From JBKJML01 sp046596415 (lineage in GTDB: Bacteria > Actinomycetota > Thermoleophilia > Gaiellales > Gaiellaceae): 8,305 nucleotides of DNA. The position numbers and the translations under genes were made by a program. The DNA is taken from the NCBI GenBank assembly GCA_046596415.1, contig JBKJML010000133.1:1-8305 (forward strand), read 5' to 3'. This document shows positions 5,722 through 8,305 of this stretch, piece by piece (within the stretch, counting starts at the first letter, position 1; every line of letters starts with the position of its first letter). Under the pieces are notes generated by a model. The model saw only the letters and a program-made list of their open reading frames with translations. It was not told where the DNA came from and did no database searches.

Positions 5722-6461
5722 GCGCCGTCACCGTCGAAGGGCTCCACAAGTCGTTCGGCAAGACCGAAGTGCTGCGCGGGATCGACCTGGAGGTGGCCGA
5801 GCACGAGGTCGTCTGCCTGATCGGCGCCTCTGGCTCGGGCAAGTCGACGCTCCTGCGCTGCATCAACCTGCTGGAACGGGTCGACTCCGGCCGCATCGTC
5901 GTCGCCGGCGAGGAGATCACGCGGCGCGGAGTCGACGTCAACCGTGTCCGCAGGCGAATCGGGATCGTCTTCCAGGCCTTCAACCTGTTCCCGCACATGA
6001 GCGTGCTCGCGAACGTCACGCTCGGCCCGACGAAGGCACTCGGCCTTGCGCGCCGCGAGGCCGAGAAGCAAGCCGGTGAGCTGCTCGACCGCTTCGGGCT
6101 CGCCGACAAGCGCGACGAGTTCCCCGACCGGCTCTCCGGCGGACAGCAACAGCGGGTCGCGATCGTTCGTGCGCTCGCGATGCGGCCCGAGCTGATGCTG
6201 CTCGACGAGGTCACGAGCGCGCTCGACCCCGAGCTCGTCGCCGAGGTGCTGAACGTGATCCGCGAGCTCGCGGCCGGCGGGATGACGATGCTGATCGCGA
6301 CGCACGAGATGGGCTTCGCCCGCGACATCGCCGGCCGGGTCTGCTTCCTGGACGAGGGCCTGATCCTCGAGCAGGGGACGCCCGACCGGATCTTCAGCGC
6401 CCCGGCTGAGCCGCGGACGCAGCAGTTCCTGCAACGGATCATCGACGCTGGTCGGCTCTAG
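5718..6461 (+). CDS. Polar amino-acid ABC transporter ATP-binding protein (GlnQ/HisP type)
   Basis: This 247-residue protein is the cytoplasmic ATPase that powers the importer, at the normal length of the GlnQ/HisP family. The Walker A motif is GASGSGKST (36-44). The Q-loop is at Gln86 in FQAFNLFPHMSV, the phrase typical of polar amino-acid ATPases. The ABC signature is LSGGQQQR (139-146), Walker B is LMLLDE with Asp163 and catalytic Glu164, the D-loop is SALD, and the H-loop is His196 in THEMGFA. All catalytic residues are present. Its ATG overlaps the permease stop as ATGA, so translation is probably coupled. It is the last gene of the operon; the next gene starts 22 nt later but appears to have its own -10 box. 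Confidence 0.95.
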   Translation: MSAVTVEGLHKSFGKTEVLRGIDLEVAEHEVVCLIGASGSGKSTLLRCINLLERVDSGRIVVAGEEITRRGVDVNRVRRRIGIVFQAFNLFPHMSVLANVTLGPTKALGLARREAEKQAGELLDRFGLADKRDEFPDRLSGGQQQRVAIVRALAMRPELMLLDEVTSALDPELVAEVLNVIRELAAGGMTMLIATHEMGFARDIAGRVCFLDEGLILEQGTPDRIFSAPAEPRTQQFLQRIIDAGRL

Positions 6462-6471
6462 AAGCTCGATG

Positions 6472-6477
6472 TAGAGT
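6472..6477 (+). promoter_or_regulatory. -10 box (TAGAGT) of the unknown secreted-protein gene, leaderless arrangement
   Basis: TAGAGT is followed by six bases (cagcgg) and the GTG start at 6484. It fills the 22-nt gap after the ATPase stop, so the gene can be transcribed apart from the ABC operon. There is no good Shine-Dalgarno and no clear -35. Confidence 0.4.
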
Positions 6478-6483
6478 CAGCGG

Positions 6484-7812
6484 GTGAAGCGGCTTCTCGT
6501 CCTCGGGCTCTCCCTGGCCGCACTCGGCGCGGCCGCTCCGGCCGAGGCCGCCACGCTATGCCGCGCGGCGGCGCAGCCCCAGTACGACATCGGGGCGGCA
6601 GCCGCGGTTCCCGCGGTGAACGGAAAGAAGGCACCGCCACTCGGGCGCGCCGGAGCCCAGAAGCTCGCCCGCGAACTCGGGGCGCGCGGCGATGTCTGCG
6701 GCGCGCACGCATCCGCGCGAGTCGAAGCTGCCGCGCGTGCGATCGAGCAGGCAGCCGCGCGTGGCGACCGCGCGACGGCGAAGCGCCTCCTCCGCTTCCT
6801 CCTCGCTTCTCTCAAGCGGCGAGCCCCGGCCGTCCATCGCGCGCCGACCGTCGCACTCGCATCCTGCCCGATCGACGACAAGGCGAAGGTGGACGCCAAG
6901 GACTCCGGCGCAGCAGACGGCCTCCGCGCCGCAGGCGCTGCCCAGAAGGCGGGCGACGCCGGCGGCGTGGCGCAGGCGCTGAAGGCCGCGCAGAGCTCGT
7001 ACGGAAAATGGGCCGCCAAGTCCGGCTCGACGCCGGGCGACTTCGCCTCGATGGCAAGGGGCGCGCAGCAGCTCGGGCTGGAGGGGCTGACCGAGGAGCT
7101 GATCGACAAGGGCCGTAAGGCGGCCGAGGCGAACGTCGAGCAGGCGAAGAAGTTCGACCGCTGCACGGCGTCCGTCAAGGACATGGGCTGCCAGCTTCGC
7201 GCCACCGCGGTGGCCCAGCTCTTCGGCGGCGAAGGCGCCTCGACCGATGACCTCGGTGCGACGTCGCAGGCGATCGAGGAGCGGCTCGAGGGCAAGCTCC
7301 CCGACGACTGTGAGGAGTGGGTCTTCGAGATGACGTGGACGACCCAGATCGAGAACGGCAGCACCTGGAAGCTGAAGTGGGGCCCCGGCCGGTTCCGCGT
7401 CAGCCGGCGCGGCGGCACGCTCGACGGCAGTCACGCGGCGGGCTATGGCCCCGGTTGGGGCGGGATCATCGGCAATGCGACGGGGCGTTGCATCGAGGAG
7501 AGCGACGCAGGAACGATCGACCACGGGCCGGCGAGCTTCACCGGCGGCGCGTTCCGCTACTCGATCGGCGGCTCGGTCACCGACACGGGCCTGGTCGTCG
7601 AGGTCGCGAGCGAGGACGCGAAAGTCAACGTCACTTCGCCGCCGAACGAGATCTGCCAGCTGCTCGGGCAGCTCGGCAAGTATGTGATCGACCTGCTCGT
7701 CAAGGGCCCGCTGCCGATCGAGTTCGAGCTCGGCCCGAACGACCGCTCGGCCCAGTTCTCGTCCTCCGAGGACGGAACGACGTTCGAGGCATCGATCCGG
7801 CGCGTCAAGTAG
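6484..7812 (+). CDS. Secreted protein of unknown function, Ala-rich helical N-terminal part and beta-rich C-terminal part
   Basis: I do not recognise a family for this 442-residue protein. A Sec signal peptide is clear: MKRLLVLGLSLAALGAAAPAEA, with probable cleavage after Ala-Glu-Ala near residue 23. The mature first half (about 24-270) is rich in Ala, Lys, Arg and Glu and looks helical, with repeats of the kind A-x-x-A; a TPR-like or coiled arrangement is possible but not shown. The second half (about 275-442) changes character: alternating hydrophobic and polar strands, many Gly, Ser and Thr, and aromatics such as WVFEMTWTTQ and WKLKWGPGRF, which suggests a beta-sandwich. There are eight cysteines (26, 72, 128, 227, 236, 276, 336, 391), an even number that suits disulfides outside the cell. 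No lipobox, sortase signal, membrane helix at the C-terminus or catalytic motif is seen. Codon use matches the neighbours. The start GTG is fixed by the signal peptide and the -10 box. Confidence 0.75.
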   Translation: MKRLLVLGLSLAALGAAAPAEAATLCRAAAQPQYDIGAAAAVPAVNGKKAPPLGRAGAQKLARELGARGDVCGAHASARVEAAARAIEQAAARGDRATAKRLLRFLLASLKRRAPAVHRAPTVALASCPIDDKAKVDAKDSGAADGLRAAGAAQKAGDAGGVAQALKAAQSSYGKWAAKSGSTPGDFASMARGAQQLGLEGLTEELIDKGRKAAEANVEQAKKFDRCTASVKDMGCQLRATAVAQLFGGEGASTDDLGATSQAIEERLEGKLPDDCEEWVFEMTWTTQIENGSTWKLKWGPGRFRVSRRGGTLDGSHAAGYGPGWGGIIGNATGRCIEESDAGTIDHGPASFTGGAFRYSIGGSVTDTGLVVEVASEDAKVNVTSPPNEICQLLGQLGKYVIDLLVKGPLPIEFELGPNDRSAQFSSSEDGTTFEASIRRVK

Positions 7813-7815
7813 CAG

Positions 7816-7821
7816 TACCCT
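7816..7821 (+). promoter_or_regulatory. -10 box (TACCCT) of the GroES-like gene, leaderless arrangement
   Basis: TACCCT is followed by seven bases (ttccggc) and the GTG start at 7829. It starts 4 nt after the stop of the preceding gene. No Shine-Dalgarno, no CIRCE-type inverted repeat and no HAIR-type element (the usual actinobacterial heat-shock operators) are seen in the short gap. Confidence 0.4.
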
Positions 7822-7828
7822 TTCCGGC

Positions 7829-8119
7829 GTGGCTCTCGACTCACGCCGCATCGACCGCTCACTCGAGCCGCTCGACGATCACGTCGTCGTCCATCCAGCC
7901 GAGGAGGAGACCGAGACGAAGGGTGGCTTGATCATCCCCGCCGCGGCGGAAGCCCTCTGCCGTACCGGCATCATCACTGCGGTCGGCGCCGCCGCCGAGG
8001 GTGTCGAGCCGGGCGACAAGGTGCTCTTCCCGGCCGACGCCGGCTACGAGGTCAGGCTGGGCGGCGTCGAGGTGCGTGTGCTGCGCCGGGCCGAGCTTGT
8101 CGCACGCATCCACGACTAG
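7829..8119 (+). CDS. GroES/Cpn10-like co-chaperonin, without an adjacent groEL and with a shortened roof region
   Basis: This 96-residue protein matches the Cpn10 fold: SLEPLDDHVVVHP (11-23) corresponds to the first strand of GroES (IRPLHDRVIVK). The mobile-loop region ETETKGGLIIPAA carries LII (34-36) at the place of the GroEL-binding IVL tripeptide. VEPGDKVLF (59-67) and the C-terminal VRVLRRAELVARI correspond to VKVGDIVIF and VLIMSESDILAIV. It would cap a GroEL ring. Two departures are seen. About nine extra residues precede the fold. Between AVG (51-53) and VEPGD there are only five residues where E. coli GroES has about fourteen, so the beta-hairpin that forms the roof of the dome is probably missing. 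There is no groEL next to it; the next gene is a convergent RraA-family gene whose stop overlaps. It may be a second, specialised co-chaperonin. The start fits the -10 box; no later ATG or GTG precedes the fold. Confidence 0.8.
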   Translation: MALDSRRIDRSLEPLDDHVVVHPAEEETETKGGLIIPAAAEALCRTGIITAVGAAAEGVEPGDKVLFPADAGYEVRLGGVEVRVLRRAELVARIHD

Positions 8120-8305
8120 AAGTCGAGCATCACCACGCCGTCGTCGTCGCTGTAGAGCATCGCGCCCGGCCGGAACGTCACGCCGCCAAAGGTGACCGGG
8201 ATGTCGAGCTCGCCCTCGCCGCTCTTTCCCGGCTTGCGCGGGCTCGTCCCCAGCGCCTTGATCCCAACCGGGATCTCCCGCAGCCCGGCCACGTCGCGGA
8301 CGGCG
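8116..8305 (-). CDS. RraA-family protein (RNase E activity regulator A / HMG aldolase-like), C-terminal part (5' end outside window)
   Basis: The minus strand carries an open frame entering from the right edge, of which 62 residues are visible. It reads AVRDVAGLREIPVGIKALG, then TSPRKPGKSGEGELDIPV, then TFGGVTFRPGAMLYSDDDGVVML. This is the C-terminal end of the RraA fold: the RD.A.L.E..VGI.ALG..P stretch, the GE.D.PV.FGGV..RPGD strand pair and the final DxDGVVVL strand. RraA in E. coli binds and inhibits RNase E; many other family members are 4-hydroxy-4-methyl-2-oxoglutarate/oxaloacetate aldolases using a divalent metal. The residues that would separate the two roles lie outside the window. 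Its TAG stop is read from the same CTAG as the stop of the GroES-like gene. Confidence 0.82.
   Translation of the reverse strand, partial: AVRDVAGLREIPVGIKALGTSPRKPGKSGEGELDIPVTFGGVTFRPGAMLYSDDDGVVMLDF

Noticed and set aside
6556..7851. Open frame of about 431 codons on the - strand, antisense to the unknown secreted protein
   Set aside because: The + strand frame has a signal peptide, a -10 box and balanced composition, while the antisense frame is Arg/Asp/Leu-rich with no recognisable domain.
1..8305. Defence system, CRISPR array, prophage or mobile element
   Set aside because: No spaced direct repeats, transposase, integrase, terminal inverted repeats, toxin-antitoxin pair or nuclease gene is seen; the composition is even along the window.

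Overview
The window is very G+C-rich, with third codon positions almost all G or C, GTG starts used freely and actinobacterial-type -10 boxes (TAnnnT) placed directly before start codons. Together with the gene content this points to a chromosomal segment of a high-GC actinobacterium. Similarity from memory of the amino-acid ABC operon, the SxxC thioredoxin-like protein and the GroES-like protein suggests Thermoleophilia (Gaiellales/Solirubrobacterales type). That placement is an inference; no search was run. I see no insertion sequence, tRNA, rRNA, CRISPR array or prophage gene.

Layout from left to right. (1) The C-terminal end of a HAD-family phosphatase/mutase (+), cut by the window edge. 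(2) A complete FabF-type ketosynthase (-) that meets it tail to tail. (3) A small thioredoxin-fold protein (+) whose active site is SGHC instead of CxxC. (4) A LigC-like ATP-dependent DNA ligase (+), and tail to tail with it (5) a stand-alone LigD-type polymerase domain, or Prim-Pol (-); together they supply gap filling and sealing for DNA repair. (6) A three-gene polar amino-acid ABC importer operon (+): secreted binding protein, permease, ATPase. A strong stem-loop lies just after the binding-protein gene, and the permease probably starts at a non-canonical CTG. (7) A secreted protein of unknown function (+, 442 aa, eight cysteines). (8) A GroES/Cpn10-like protein (+) that appears to lack the roof hairpin and has no groEL beside it. 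(9) The C-terminal end of an RraA-family protein (-), cut by the right edge.

Two patterns run through the window. All three convergent gene pairs end on the same palindromic CTAG, so the stop codons of both strands overlap. Five genes (fabF, ligase, polymerase, the unknown secreted protein, GroES-like) have a TAnnnT box ending exactly 6 or 7 nt before the start codon and no evident Shine-Dalgarno, which is the signature of leaderless transcription. The ABC operon differs: its first gene has a Shine-Dalgarno and a promoter further upstream.

I do not see a clearly new multi-gene system. The most interesting items are the convergent ligase/polymerase pair, the operon-internal hairpin with the CTG-start permease, the roofless Cpn10, the SxxC thioredoxin-like protein and the unknown secreted protein.
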